Assembly: GCF_050268245.1 (NCBI RefSeq)
Contig: NZ_JBNNGK010000013.1
Coordinates: forward strand, 1 to 64,000
Source: JBNNGK01 sp050268245
Lineage (GTDB): Bacteria; Pseudomonadota; Gammaproteobacteria; Enterobacterales; Enterobacteriaceae
DNA length: 64,000 bases
Reading direction: 5' to 3'
The position numbers and the translations under genes are program-made. Below the pieces are notes generated by a model, which was given only the letters and a program-made list of their open reading frames with translations, made no database searches and was not told where the DNA came from. This document shows, in pieces, positions 27,005 to 34,668 of this stretch; position 1 is the stretch's first letter; the number at the start of each line of letters is the position of its first letter.

Positions 27005-27685
27005 TTATTTTCCTAATGAGTGAGGGAATGAACTAATGCGCTCGATCAGCGCAGATATTTCTGTTTTGTTTTCGTCAGTTTCGGACTCACTCCGAATAGC
27101 CGACTTAAACCGGGCAATAAGCCCCACGGCCTGTGATTTGCTTAAACCCACTGAGTCCCTCAGCCAGTTCTCAACATCACGAATAGTTTCAATACCGTCG
27201 ATGCTCTTCATCGCCGATATACCGGCCTGTTCGTTAGCCGGGAAGGTGCACACGCTGATCTCTCTCAACGCCGAAATGTTTTTAAACATTCGTCCGCCGT
27301 TCGCCGCCAGCGAGTAATCGTCTTTGGTCACCGAGAAGCCGACGGACATTCCTTCAACGGTGCCGTGCTGCATGGCCGCTTTCAGGTCACTGGCGCCGCT
27401 ATGCCCTGGGGTAAGTTGTCCACGGACAAATAACCCTTTTGTGTCTTCCTGCAACGCGTCCCACTTCCCGACCGGCAGCTCCCACGCGCGGTGGTTGAAG
27501 AACATCGCGACTTTGCGCGTTTGGCGCTCAAGCGTGTTTTTAAACGCGCCGGCAAGAATGACGTCACCATCAGAATCGACGTTGCCAAACACCGAGGCGT
27601 AACCTTCAAAAATGCCCTGCGTACCGTCGCCAGTGAACTTGATCTCGGTTTCTTCAAACGACAGCGTTTTTTTAATTTCTGGCAT
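27005..27685 (-). CDS. Prohead protease (HK97 gp4, S78 family)
   Basis: The 226-aa serine protease removes the capsid delta domain after prohead assembly. The catalytic His is in FFNHRAWELPVG and the Ser in VEGMSVGFS, with the domain core at about residues 12-160. ATG at 27685 follows AGGGGGC. It lies between portal and capsid as in HK97. Confidence 0.94.
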   Translation of the reverse strand: MPEIKKTLSFEETEIKFTGDGTQGIFEGYASVFGNVDSDGDVILAGAFKNTLERQTRKVAMFFNHRAWELPVGKWDALQEDTKGLFVRGQLTPGHSGASDLKAAMQHGTVEGMSVGFSVTKDDYSLAANGGRMFKNISALREISVCTFPANEQAGISAMKSIDGIETIRDVENWLRDSVGLSKSQAVGLIARFKSAIRSESETDENKTEISALIERISSFPHSLGK

Positions 27686-27694
27686 CAAAGCCCC

Positions 27695-27728
27695 CTAAAA
27701 AACTAAACCCCGCTGGTTGAGCGGGGTT
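27695..27728 (-). terminator. Hairpin between portal and protease genes
   Basis: On minus, AACCCCGC-TCAACCA-GCGGGGTT overlaps the last portal codons and is followed by TAGTTTTTT and the protease ribosome-binding site. It is the same terminator-RBS arrangement as at four other late-gene boundaries. Confidence 0.65.
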
Positions 27729-28977
27729 CTTTGCCTAAATCGGTGAGTGGTACGTTTTGTGATTGCCGCGTGGCAACATCACCGCCGGGTAATGGAGGAT
27801 AGTTATCAAGTCGGCGCATTTCGTTAATAGTCCGTAGCCCTGAATCACCCATTGCTTTCATAAACGCAGCGCGAGAAGCCGAATCCCCGCGTAACAGGCC
27901 ATCAAGATTATGCTCAGCATGATAGCGCCCAAGATCGGCCGGTTTGACAATCCAACGCTGAATGCTTTGCTCCCAACGGGTGATGTACGGCTGCAGGGTA
28001 TACTGCAAGAAGCCGAGGTTCTGTTGCTCGATCCCTGTCCCCCATGACGTCGATTTCTCGACATCTCCGACAAGGTGCGGCGGAACGCCAAAGAAACGCG
28101 CCAATTCACTGACCTGGAATTTCCGAGAGGCCATCGTTTCGGCATCCTGCGGACTGACGCCGATGTCATGGGCTTCGAAGTTAGCCTCCAGTATCCACAA
28201 ACGTTTTTTTACCGGGCCACCGGCAATTTCCTTGAAGTTTTTCTCAATCTGCGCGCGCTGCTCATCTGTCATTACCCGATCGCCAACCGAGAGGATTTTC
28301 GGCGACTTGGCCCCGTTGGCATAGAAGTCTCGTTGCTGATCTTCCATTGCCACAGCAACGCCGGCTGACTTACACGCATGTGCAATCGGGGATAAGCCAA
28401 CAAGGCCGTTAAATCCGAACCCCTTTAAGTGGAATATCTCTTTTTGCCTGAACCGCGCAAACTCATGATCGCGCTGGTACTTGTACACAATTTGCTTACC
28501 CTCCAGCCGAACATCCATATTCGCCGATTGAAGCGGTATGAGACTGACCACATCACCCACACCGTTTCTTTCAATTAAGGCGTAGGCGTTGCCGTAGAAG
28601 CACAGTTGCATCGTCATTGCTTCGCGGAATTCTTGCGCAGTCATGTACTGATTAGGTGCGTATCGCAACAAGCGGGCCAGTGGGTTATCCAATCCGGCCT
28701 TTGATCGGTTGTCGCTTTTGTCCGTCTCGAATACGTCCAGCGGCAGGCAAGCGGTCAGCGTAGATATCAGGCTAACGCACCGCCACACCGTGGATATTTG
28801 TAAAATACGCTCATCGGTAACAAGGGAGTCCCCCAGCGAACCGTGAGCGGAAACAGGGCCTGTCTGAGATCCTTGGTCGGGTGTCACAAGACGGCCACCG
28901 ACAAACCACGACGCAGCACGCGCCCACCAGCCGTTATTCGTTCGCAGGTCGATACTGTAATTCGTTTTTTCTGCCAT
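27703..28977 (-). CDS. Portal protein (HK97 gp3-like)
   Basis: The 424-aa protein forms the dodecameric DNA entry ring of the head. Typical portal features are the long central region and conserved LARLLRYAPNQYMTAQEFREAMTM and GLVGLSPI blocks. ATG at 28977 overlaps the TGA of the large terminase; a GTG one codon upstream is possible. Coupled translation from the terminase gene is likely because no strong ribosome-binding site is seen. Confidence 0.95.
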   Translation of the reverse strand: MAEKTNYSIDLRTNNGWWARAASWFVGGRLVTPDQGSQTGPVSAHGSLGDSLVTDERILQISTVWRCVSLISTLTACLPLDVFETDKSDNRSKAGLDNPLARLLRYAPNQYMTAQEFREAMTMQLCFYGNAYALIERNGVGDVVSLIPLQSANMDVRLEGKQIVYKYQRDHEFARFRQKEIFHLKGFGFNGLVGLSPIAHACKSAGVAVAMEDQQRDFYANGAKSPKILSVGDRVMTDEQRAQIEKNFKEIAGGPVKKRLWILEANFEAHDIGVSPQDAETMASRKFQVSELARFFGVPPHLVGDVEKSTSWGTGIEQQNLGFLQYTLQPYITRWEQSIQRWIVKPADLGRYHAEHNLDGLLRGDSASRAAFMKAMGDSGLRTINEMRRLDNYPPLPGGDVATRQSQNVPLTDLGKEPRSTSGV

Positions 28978-30491
28978 CACATACTCAACGGTCTGGAAAG
29001 AAAATCATTAATGTCGCCTTGCTGCTCGACAACATCCCCTGAAGCGGCCCCCATTGCCATTGCCAGTGCAACCATGCCATCGATGCGCCCCGTCGCTTTC
29101 GATTTGTCCAGCTTGCGATTAGATGCGGCATCTTTTACTACTACTGCATTCACCGCACACATGGTTAGTACCGGGTGCATACCGTGTCTGACTTTACCGT
29201 TCAACATGGCCGCTTCGAGTGTATCCAGCGCCGGCGCCATGTCTTTAAAGCCCTGGCCAAATTGCGCCAGCGGCAAACTAAGACCAATCGCATCGGCCTC
29301 TTTCTTTAAAATCTCAATTCGCCAACGGTCGAACGCAATGGAGCCAATGTCGAATTCACTGATAATCTCTGCGATATCGCGGATAACCACGCCGTAATCA
29401 ACGAATGAGCCGGGGGACGTATTGATCACCCCCTCCCTTACCCAGACGTCATACGGAACGCGGTCTTTTTTGGCTCTGTCGAGTAACGTTTTTTCCGGCG
29501 TCCAGAAATACGGGTAAACATTCCACCAACCATCATCACTTTGCCCGACGATAACGAACGCGGTTAAGTCTTTGCTCTCCGACAGGTCGAGGCCGGCATA
29601 GCAAATTCCCGTGATCGGCTTTGGTGCCTCGCCGCAAGACTCCCACACGTTGCGGGACATAAACGGCGAAACGGTAGATACGCGCTGATTCAGGTTGAGA
29701 TTGCGGAATGTGTTTTCAAAACTTGGCATACGCCCAGCCTGCTGGGCTAAGCGCTCCATATCTCTCAACGAACGGAAAGTACCCAGTGCGGGGTTTGCGG
29801 CTTCCCATGCGGTACGATCGCTAACGTCAGCGTCTTTATCAGCCTCATAAACATGGCAAACAATGTGCGGGTCTTTTGAGTTCACGGCATCGTCTATCCA
29901 CACGCTTAGCAAATCGGCGTCATTAGCAGCCTGGGTGCTTATTGCTATCAGCAACGGGGACTCGTGCGCACCTTGTGCTGTTACAATCGCGTCTACGAAA
30001 TCATCCTGTGAGCCACGAACCTGTCCCACCTCATCCAAAATGGCAAGAATAGGGGAAAGGCCGTGCGTGGTTTTCCCTTCTGCGGCCAGCGCTTTGTATT
30101 CGACGTTGCACGGCTTACCAATTAGGCGTTTTCCGCTGGGGATAATGTGAACGATCGCCTGAAGTTCTGGATTCAGGTTAATCATTTTAACCGAGAGGTT
30201 AAACACGATAGCCGCCTGCTCTCTGCTCATTGCCCCGCTAACTATCTGCGTATTCTGCACCGCCTCCGGCCCGACAAGGTGCGCAAGCAGGATGCCGGCA
30301 ATCAAACCAGTTTTGCCATTTTTACGCGCAATACTCAGAATGGCTTTGTCGGTCCTATCTGGATTGTCGTAAACATCCAGGATGAATCCTTTCTGAAACG
30401 GATCGAGCCGCATCGGCTGCCCTAACAATGCCCCTTCTGGCACAATGCAATAGCGCTCAATGAACGCTATTACGCGCTCACCTCGCGTCAT
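28977..30491 (-). CDS. Terminase large subunit
   Basis: The 504-aa packaging motor belongs to the HK97 gp2 group. The ATPase domain has Walker A SIARKNGKTG (near 53-62) and Walker B LAILDEVGQ (near 150). The nuclease domain has acidic residues in GLDLSESKDL and SIAFDRW. It cuts concatemers and pumps DNA through the portal. It lies 8 nt downstream of the small subunit. Confidence 0.97.
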   Translation of the reverse strand: MTRGERVIAFIERYCIVPEGALLGQPMRLDPFQKGFILDVYDNPDRTDKAILSIARKNGKTGLIAGILLAHLVGPEAVQNTQIVSGAMSREQAAIVFNLSVKMINLNPELQAIVHIIPSGKRLIGKPCNVEYKALAAEGKTTHGLSPILAILDEVGQVRGSQDDFVDAIVTAQGAHESPLLIAISTQAANDADLLSVWIDDAVNSKDPHIVCHVYEADKDADVSDRTAWEAANPALGTFRSLRDMERLAQQAGRMPSFENTFRNLNLNQRVSTVSPFMSRNVWESCGEAPKPITGICYAGLDLSESKDLTAFVIVGQSDDGWWNVYPYFWTPEKTLLDRAKKDRVPYDVWVREGVINTSPGSFVDYGVVIRDIAEIISEFDIGSIAFDRWRIEILKKEADAIGLSLPLAQFGQGFKDMAPALDTLEAAMLNGKVRHGMHPVLTMCAVNAVVVKDAASNRKLDKSKATGRIDGMVALAMAMGAASGDVVEQQGDINDFLSRPLSM

Positions 30492-30499
30492 AAATTTCC

Positions 30500-30985
30500 T
30501 TAACCGTGTTTTGGAAATGCGATCAGGTTGTCGTCGGTGTTGGCATATTTATCTGCCACTTTACGAGCTTCCTGATCATTTTTGTTGCGACCGCGTTGGT
30601 CGCGGCTTTCACCGTTCGTGGCGTGTGAGTGGATTTGCAAATCGCGGCGCTGCGCCAGAATGGTTCGTTGTAATTCAACAATCTGTTTGCGCAGGTCTTT
30701 GATTGACCCTTCGTTACGGACTTCGCCTCGAATGCGCTCTTCTTTGCGCAAATCCTTGCGTAATACAGTGATATAGAGCTGATTATTTGATAATTCTGCA
30801 CACGCCAGAAGGTCGGCAGGTGTCCAACTGTCCAGCGCTTTCGAGCGGATATTGTCATGCCAAAACGGATCGGCTTTTTTCTCCAGACCCGCATGCGCCG
30901 GAGGTTGAATAGTATCCTCGGTAGCATTTTTCATGGCCTGAATCTCCGCCGTCGAACTATCCGAGCGGGTTCGTTTTGTTGCCAT
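30500..30985 (-). CDS. Terminase small subunit
   Basis: The 161-aa DNA-recognition subunit is gp1-like. A central helical region (DSWTPADLLACAELSNNQLYITVLRKDL) is followed by a coiled coil (IKDLRKQIVELQRTILAQRRDL) and a basic tail. It lies directly upstream of the large subunit. The non-coding 142 bp before it (30986-31127) may include cos, but I cannot define the cut site. Confidence 0.9.
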   Translation of the reverse strand: MATKRTRSDSSTAEIQAMKNATEDTIQPPAHAGLEKKADPFWHDNIRSKALDSWTPADLLACAELSNNQLYITVLRKDLRKEERIRGEVRNEGSIKDLRKQIVELQRTILAQRRDLQIHSHATNGESRDQRGRNKNDQEARKVADKYANTDDNLIAFPKHG

Positions 30986-31127
30986 TTTGTATTTACCTGA
31001 AAACTAAAAAAATCGGGTTAGCGTTAAATTTGGGGGATACGGGTGGTCATTCAGGACGAGCGCTTTGAAGTTTTACCCCTCCCCCACCCCGCAAATGAGA
31101 GCCAATATCATTTCACTTGAAATCATT

Positions 31128-31331
31128 TCATTTTGAAACCATTTCCGTGTCGCTCATTTGCAGCTCGGCACCAAGCAAACCTAGCGCCACCATCCCCTCA
31201 CCATCAGGATAGCCACGCAGCACATCACGCAATCTTTCCTCGGCTTCTCTTACCTTCGCCTGGCTTTCAACTGATAGCGAAGCAATCAGCCCTTTAAACA
31301 TCAGTAGCGTTTGCTGGTCGTTTGTCATCAT
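31128..31331 (-). CDS. Small helical phage protein
   Basis: The 67-aa protein overlaps the HNH gene by 4 nt. It is predicted almost entirely helical (SVESQAKVREAEERLRDVLRGY). Similar small genes occur between HNH and small terminase genes in lambdoid phages. The function is unknown; a role in packaging is suggested only by location. Confidence 0.65.
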   Translation of the reverse strand: MMTNDQQTLLMFKGLIASLSVESQAKVREAEERLRDVLRGYPDGEGMVALGLLGAELQMSDTEMVSK

Positions 31332-31666
31332 TTACTCCAGTGTGAATTGGGATCAAGCGGCATGCCGTTAGCATCGCACCCGATGACCGTGCCGCTCTTC
31401 TCCATCCGCTGCTTAGTAGCGCTGTGGTGTGACGTGCACAGCCCCTGCCAGTTCTTTTTATCCCAGAATAGTTTTTGCGCTTTTGCTATCGCTATCCTGT
31501 TACCTGACATCAGCGCATCTTTCAGCTTGTGTGGTTCAATGTGGTCAACGACAACAGCGGCTACCGTTCTGTCCTGCTGTGCGCACATGACGCACAATGG
31601 ATTCTGTTGAAGGAATACCCGACGCGCTTTGTCCCACTTGCTGCCGTATATCCTTGGCTCTTTCAC
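31328..31666 (-). CDS. HNH endonuclease (HK97 gp74-like)
   Basis: The 112-aa nuclease has zinc-binding CVMCAQQ, the HNH core VVDHIEPHKLKDALMSG with the catalytic histidine, and the finishing NWQGLCTSHHSATKQR. In HK97-like phages the HNH protein works with terminase at cos, and its gene lies just before the small terminase gene as here. Confidence 0.93.
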   Translation of the reverse strand: MKEPRIYGSKWDKARRVFLQQNPLCVMCAQQDRTVAAVVVDHIEPHKLKDALMSGNRIAIAKAQKLFWDKKNWQGLCTSHHSATKQRMEKSGTVIGCDANGMPLDPNSHWSK

Positions 31667-31887
31667 TCTACTGCCTCGATCGGTTCTGCCGTATTGGTAT
31701 ATGTCGCTACCGTTCGATTGATGTCGTTGACAAGGTAGGCGGTATCACCTGCTAGCAGTGTGAGGCGTAATAACTCACCAGAACGAGCAACAGCATAGAT
31801 GGTTTTCTCAACAGGCTTCCACTCGATAGACTCGACAGACTGAATAATTTCATTGCGATTTTGGGTAATGATTTTAAGTGTGTACAT
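31663..31887 (-). CDS. Hypothetical phage protein
   Basis: The 74-aa protein starts MYTLKIITQNRNEI. The frame is open further upstream but runs through a terminator; ATG at 31887 has GAGAAA before it. It is predicted beta-rich. It overlaps the HNH gene by 4 nt, so it is probably the first gene of the HNH-terminase operon. No family is recognised. Confidence 0.55.
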   Translation of the reverse strand: MYTLKIITQNRNEIIQSVESIEWKPVEKTIYAVARSGELLRLTLLAGDTAYLVNDINRTVATYTNTAEPIEAVE

Positions 31888-31914
31888 AGTGGTTTCTCGT
31901 GGTGGTGGTAGAAA

Positions 31915-31948
31915 TAAAAAAGCCACCAGCCTGTTAAGGTTGATGGCT
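31915..31948 (-). terminator. Terminator before the HNH-packaging operon
   Basis: On minus, an imperfect stem (AGCCA-TCAACC / GGCTGG-TGGCT) is followed by TTTTTTATTT. It ends the lysis-region transcript or attenuates it ahead of the packaging genes. Confidence 0.6.
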
Positions 31949-31973
31949 ATGGTTATCAAGTAACGCTGCAAGC

Positions 31974-32204
31974 TTAAGTGATTATGTTTCCCTTGTGATC
32001 AAACTGAGTACATTCTTCTGTTATTGGTTTCCCCACATTGAGGACAATACTATCGATGCGGAAAAATTCAGGGTAAAGATCCTTACTAAGGTTGCTCAAT
32101 ATTTCCCTTTGTCGCTGTCGCGCATTTTCCATTGAGCTGAAGACACCAACAACAGATGCTGACGAATACCTAAACCCATGAGTCAAAATATAAACTTTTT
32201 CCAT
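31974..32204 (-). CDS. Hypothetical protein (DUF7336-like)
   Basis: The 76-aa protein MEKVYILTHGFRYSSASVVGVFSSMENARQ... has the 'VYIL.H....VVGVFSS.E.A' pattern of a small family common in phages and bacteria, with no known function. It lies between the Rz1 gene and the HNH operon and is closed off by its own terminator, so it may be a moron. Confidence 0.55.
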   Translation of the reverse strand: MEKVYILTHGFRYSSASVVGVFSSMENARQRQREILSNLSKDLYPEFFRIDSIVLNVGKPITEECTQFDHKGNIIT

Positions 32205-32292
32205 CTTCCGACTTCCGTATGAGAAAAAGAAAACATCTTATCTAATTTAAGCCAGCATTATCGATGGCCCTCGTAAAGGCCACCTGTAATGC

Positions 32293-32385
32293 CTATCGTG
32301 GTTTTGGTGGAGTTGGTGGCGGTGCAGGCCGCTTCACTTTACCCCCTGGCTTGTATGGAGGTGGTGTCGGTGCTTTTCTCCCCAT
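32293..32385 (-). CDS. 30-aa basic proline-rich peptide
   Basis: ATG at 32385 follows AGGAAGATAATT, although it lies inside the last Rz1 codons' neighbourhood, 3 nt before the Rz1 stop ends. The peptide begins MGRKAPTPPPYKPGGKVK and ends PPPTPPKPR: 13 of 30 residues are Pro and 7 are basic. Function is unknown. The site and composition make it more than a chance frame, but it is unproven. Confidence 0.4.
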   Translation of the reverse strand: MGRKAPTPPPYKPGGKVKRPAPPPTPPKPR

Positions 32386-32387
32386 AA

Positions 32388-32651
32388 TTATCTTCCTACC
32401 GATGCGCGCCATTGGTTCAGTGTGTCCACCTGACCAGCGCAGATTGATAAGGCTGTTTGAAGTGCTAGCGCGTGAGCACCGATATCACCCCATGTGCTGC
32501 CGGCAAGCTGCGGCTGTTCGCAGGCTTTAAATACAGACTCAGGGGGTAACAGAACTATGGGCACCGGCTGCGGTGGTATCTGTTCCGCGCAAGATGTCAA
32601 TGACAGAGCCAGGAGCATCGCGCTTAGCGCAGTTGTCGTTTTTAATCGCAT
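32388..32651 (-). CDS. Rz1-like outer-membrane spanin
   Basis: The 87-aa lipoprotein has a signal sequence ending LSLTSC, the lipobox cysteine being residue 21. Proline-rich sequence follows (EQIPPQPVPIVLLPP). It begins inside the Rz gene in another frame, the classic nested arrangement. It pairs with Rz to fuse inner and outer membranes in the last step of lysis. Confidence 0.85.
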   Translation of the reverse strand: MRLKTTTALSAMLLALSLTSCAEQIPPQPVPIVLLPPESVFKACEQPQLAGSTWGDIGAHALALQTALSICAGQVDTLNQWRASVGR

Positions 32652-32922
32652 CCCTGTATTTCCTCTGGTACGTTTCCCCTTGCTGGCGTAGTTGCTGCTC
32701 TCGTTGTTGTTGCTCTGCTGCCAAGGCTCTGTTCTTCCGGTCTTGATCTTGCAGAGTTGAGATTAGTCCTGACTGCTGCGCCAGCGTTTTTTTCTGTTCT
32801 GCCACCTGTCGCTGAGACTCCTGGTAATTGTCGTGGTAATAACTGGCCAGCCTGCCAGCGGCAATCAAAGCCACCAACAGGACACCAATTACCATCGTCC
32901 GCCAACTGAAAGCGATGTTCAT
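32539..32922 (-). CDS. Rz-like inner-membrane spanin
   Basis: The 127-aa protein has an N-terminal transmembrane anchor (residues about 9-27, TMVIGVLLVALIAAGRLASY) and a long periplasmic coiled coil rich in Gln. ATG at 32922 overlaps the antirepressor stop as ATGA. The 3' end overlaps Rz1 by about 110 bp in a different frame. Confidence 0.85.
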   Translation of the reverse strand: MNIAFSWRTMVIGVLLVALIAAGRLASYYHDNYQESQRQVAEQKKTLAQQSGLISTLQDQDRKNRALAAEQQQREQQLRQQGETYQRKYRDAIKNDNCAKRDAPGSVIDILRGTDTTAAGAHSSVTP

Positions 32923-33482
32923 GTTTTCGTAGTTTTCCCTTTGCCTATGTCCGCCAACCAAAGATCAATCACACCGTTGACGTCGCCCAACAGCCTGCTG
33001 ATTTTCGATTCATGCTCAGGCTTGACCGTTTTCCATGCATTCAAGCCGGTACCGAACACACTGACGATCTGTTTATCTCGCTTAAACTCAGCACAGGCCT
33101 GATTGAGTTCTTCCATGACACTAAACTTGCGAGGATTGGCCGCTGCGCCTTTCGTCCAGTAGTCGTAAAGCACATCGTCACATTCATCCTGATACTGGAT
33201 GACGGTGTCACGGATTTCTGGCTTGACCTTATTGGGCTGAATGGTTGCTAACCAGGCCGCCAATTTACGGAGTTGAAGACAGAGCATCGTTTGAGGCCCA
33301 CCAGCGGTAGGGATACTGATTTCCCTGACCCCTTTAGAAAATCGAGATTTCAATTTCTCAACCTGCCCCTGATACGTTAACCCCATACCATCAATAATCG
33401 GCCGCATCGGGGTATAAGGCTCGCCGTTATGGTTAACGACATACAGAGCATTGCCGTGGAACGGCACTGTGATTGCTTGCAT
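32919..33482 (-). CDS. P22 Ant-type antirepressor
   Basis: The 187-aa protein's N-terminal ~110 residues match the P22_AR_N domain (ITVPFHGNALYVVNHNGEPYTPMRPIIDGMGL...LRKLAAWLATI). Antirepressors inactivate phage repressors. AAAGGAAA lies 5 nt before ATG. Its location inside the lysis cassette rather than an immunity region is unusual. The leader has complementary segments resembling the P1 C4-antisense arrangement, suggesting translational control. Confidence 0.85.
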   Translation of the reverse strand: MQAITVPFHGNALYVVNHNGEPYTPMRPIIDGMGLTYQGQVEKLKSRFSKGVREISIPTAGGPQTMLCLQLRKLAAWLATIQPNKVKPEIRDTVIQYQDECDDVLYDYWTKGAAANPRKFSVMEELNQACAEFKRDKQIVSVFGTGLNAWKTVKPEHESKISRLLGDVNGVIDLWLADIGKGKTTKT

Positions 33483-33495
33483 CGTGTATTTCCTT

Positions 33496-33526
33496 TAGAA
33501 ACGAGCCTCGTTGCCCAGAAACGCCG
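33496..33526 (-). promoter_or_regulatory. Antisense target region before the antirepressor RBS
   Basis: Two blocks just upstream of the antirepressor ribosome-binding site (33496-33510 and 33520-33526) are complementary to blocks inside the preceding hairpin RNA: 14 of 15 bases and 7 of 7 respectively. Pairing would sequester the leader close to AAAGGAAA. Confidence 0.5.
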
Positions 33527-33528
33527 CC

Positions 33529-33590
33529 CACAGAGAAGGTCACCACCTATAACGGCGTTCCTCCGAGGCTAGTTTCTAGAAGACTCTGTG
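33529..33590 (-). ncRNA. Candidate C4-like antisense RNA
   Basis: On minus, CACAGAG and CTCTGTG form the base of a hairpin about 62 nt long. Inside are two segments, TAGAAACTAGCCTCG and AACGCCG, complementary to the target region downstream. Phage P1 and P7 C4 RNAs have the same plan: a small RNA upstream of an antirepressor, in the same orientation, with two short antisense blocks. Identity with the C4 family is inferred from layout, not alignment. Confidence 0.5.
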
Positions 33591-33633
33591 TGATTTATGC
33601 GCCGGGCATGGCGCGATGATTTACTGCGGATAC

Positions 33634-33661
33634 AAAAAAACCTCGCACAATGGCGAGGCTC
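33634..33661 (-). terminator. Terminator after endolysin gene
   Basis: On minus, CCTCGC-CATTGT-GCGAGG plus seven T. Its loop and stem resemble the terminator at 35872-35895, suggesting duplicated module ends. Confidence 0.8.
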
Positions 33662-33744
33662 AGTATTTTTGCTACGATTTAAAAATTATCAGGATTTTGT
33701 TTTATACGCCCGCAGGATCCATCTGCACTTTTCAGCATAAAGTT

Positions 33745-34179
33745 TCACGACAGGAACAACTCACGCTCTGCAGCGCGTCGTCTAACTAATCCACGCATCT
33801 CTTCGCCATTGGCAAACTTCCAGCGCTTGAACTCATCAGCTGCGCCTTGCGTGTCCCCTGCATTGAATTTCTTCACCAGCGTTGATTGAGCAAAATTCTT
33901 TCCGCCAATGTTGAACGCTAACGAAACCATTGCGTCAAACTGGTTCTGTGCCAGAGGACGATTAATTGCTGTGTTTACGGTCAGCTCAAACACAGCTAAA
34001 TCTTCATCAAGGAATATTTCAGCTTGCGCCTCTGTGATTTTGTCACCCGAATTAACACCCCTGGTATGACCCCAGCCAATCGTGAAGGGTTTACCGCCTG
34101 TGCCAGGATCTGGATAAGCTTCCAACTGAAGTGACTCGAATTCCTTGATTAACTTTCGTCCATATTTACTTGTTTTCAT
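33745..34179 (-). CDS. Endolysin, GH24 lysozyme
   Basis: The 144-aa muramidase cleaves peptidoglycan. The T4-type catalytic triad is seen in IKEFESL (E15), YPDPGTGG (D24) and FTIGWGHT (T33). ATG at 34179 follows GGAGG at good spacing and overlaps the holin gene by 14 nt. With this start there is no SAR or signal sequence, so release should need the upstream holin. Confidence 0.93.
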   Translation of the reverse strand: MKTSKYGRKLIKEFESLQLEAYPDPGTGGKPFTIGWGHTRGVNSGDKITEAQAEIFLDEDLAVFELTVNTAINRPLAQNQFDAMVSLAFNIGGKNFAQSTLVKKFNAGDTQGAADEFKRWKFANGEEMRGLVRRRAAERELFLS

Positions 34180-34513
34180 TCCGATTGCCTCCGCCGAAAC
34201 GATTACCGACATACCCAGACAAAAACGCACTGAGCTTTTTCACACCGACAAAACCGATAAAACCACCGATACCAACTGTTAAGGCTTTCGGCACATCGAA
34301 ATAATCCAGAGTTGAATAGGTTGTTAGCGCCAGCGCACCGCACATCAAGCCCTCGAATATAGTTTCCTTCCAACTGCTGCCGGAATACGCCATTCGCAGA
34401 ACTGCCATCACGACCGCCATGATTACGCCACCGATTGGCACATCACCGCGCCACCATGCTGCGAGAATTTCTGAGACATCCGCCCAGCTATGGGGACTGT
34501 TTGGCATTTTCAT
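34166..34513 (-). CDS. Holin, lambda S type, with dual start
   Basis: The 115-aa (or 113-aa) protein has three hydrophobic segments (about 27-45, 55-75 and 80-98) as in lambda S. It begins Met-Lys-Met-Pro, the same dual-start motif by which lambda makes antiholin S107 and holin S105. GGGGGAGGTT lies before the first ATG, and the second ATG (34507) has the better spacing. It directly precedes the endolysin. Confidence 0.85.
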   Translation of the reverse strand: MKMPNSPHSWADVSEILAAWWRGDVPIGGVIMAVVMAVLRMAYSGSSWKETIFEGLMCGALALTTYSTLDYFDVPKALTVGIGGFIGFVGVKKLSAFLSGYVGNRFGGGNRNENK

Positions 34514-34557
34514 AACCTCCCCCTTGCCGGGGCTTGGCCCGATCTACGGGTAATAAA

Positions 34558-34592
34558 AACAGAAAAGGCCACGCGTTAGCACAGCCTCGAAA
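34558..34592 (-). terminator. Terminator before holin
   Basis: On minus, GGCTGTGC-TAAC-GCGTGGCC with one mismatch, then TTTTC. A near copy is at 35298-35330. The two flank the 34669-35281 insert. Late transcription through it would need Q antitermination. Confidence 0.5.
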
Positions 34593-34668
34593 TTATTCGC
34601 CTGTTATTTTCCCACCTCAGGTAGCGGTGGTATCTTGGGAGTTCTCACACAACCAAGAAGGATGCATT

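Noticed and set aside
30986..31127. Cos site between HNH and small terminase genes
   Set aside because: Location is plausible from HK97-like phages, but no cut site or symmetry could be pinned down, so no coordinates are claimed.
32264..32530. Glycine-rich plus-strand frame opposite Rz1
   Set aside because: It is the complement of the proline-rich Rz1 and small-peptide coding sequence.
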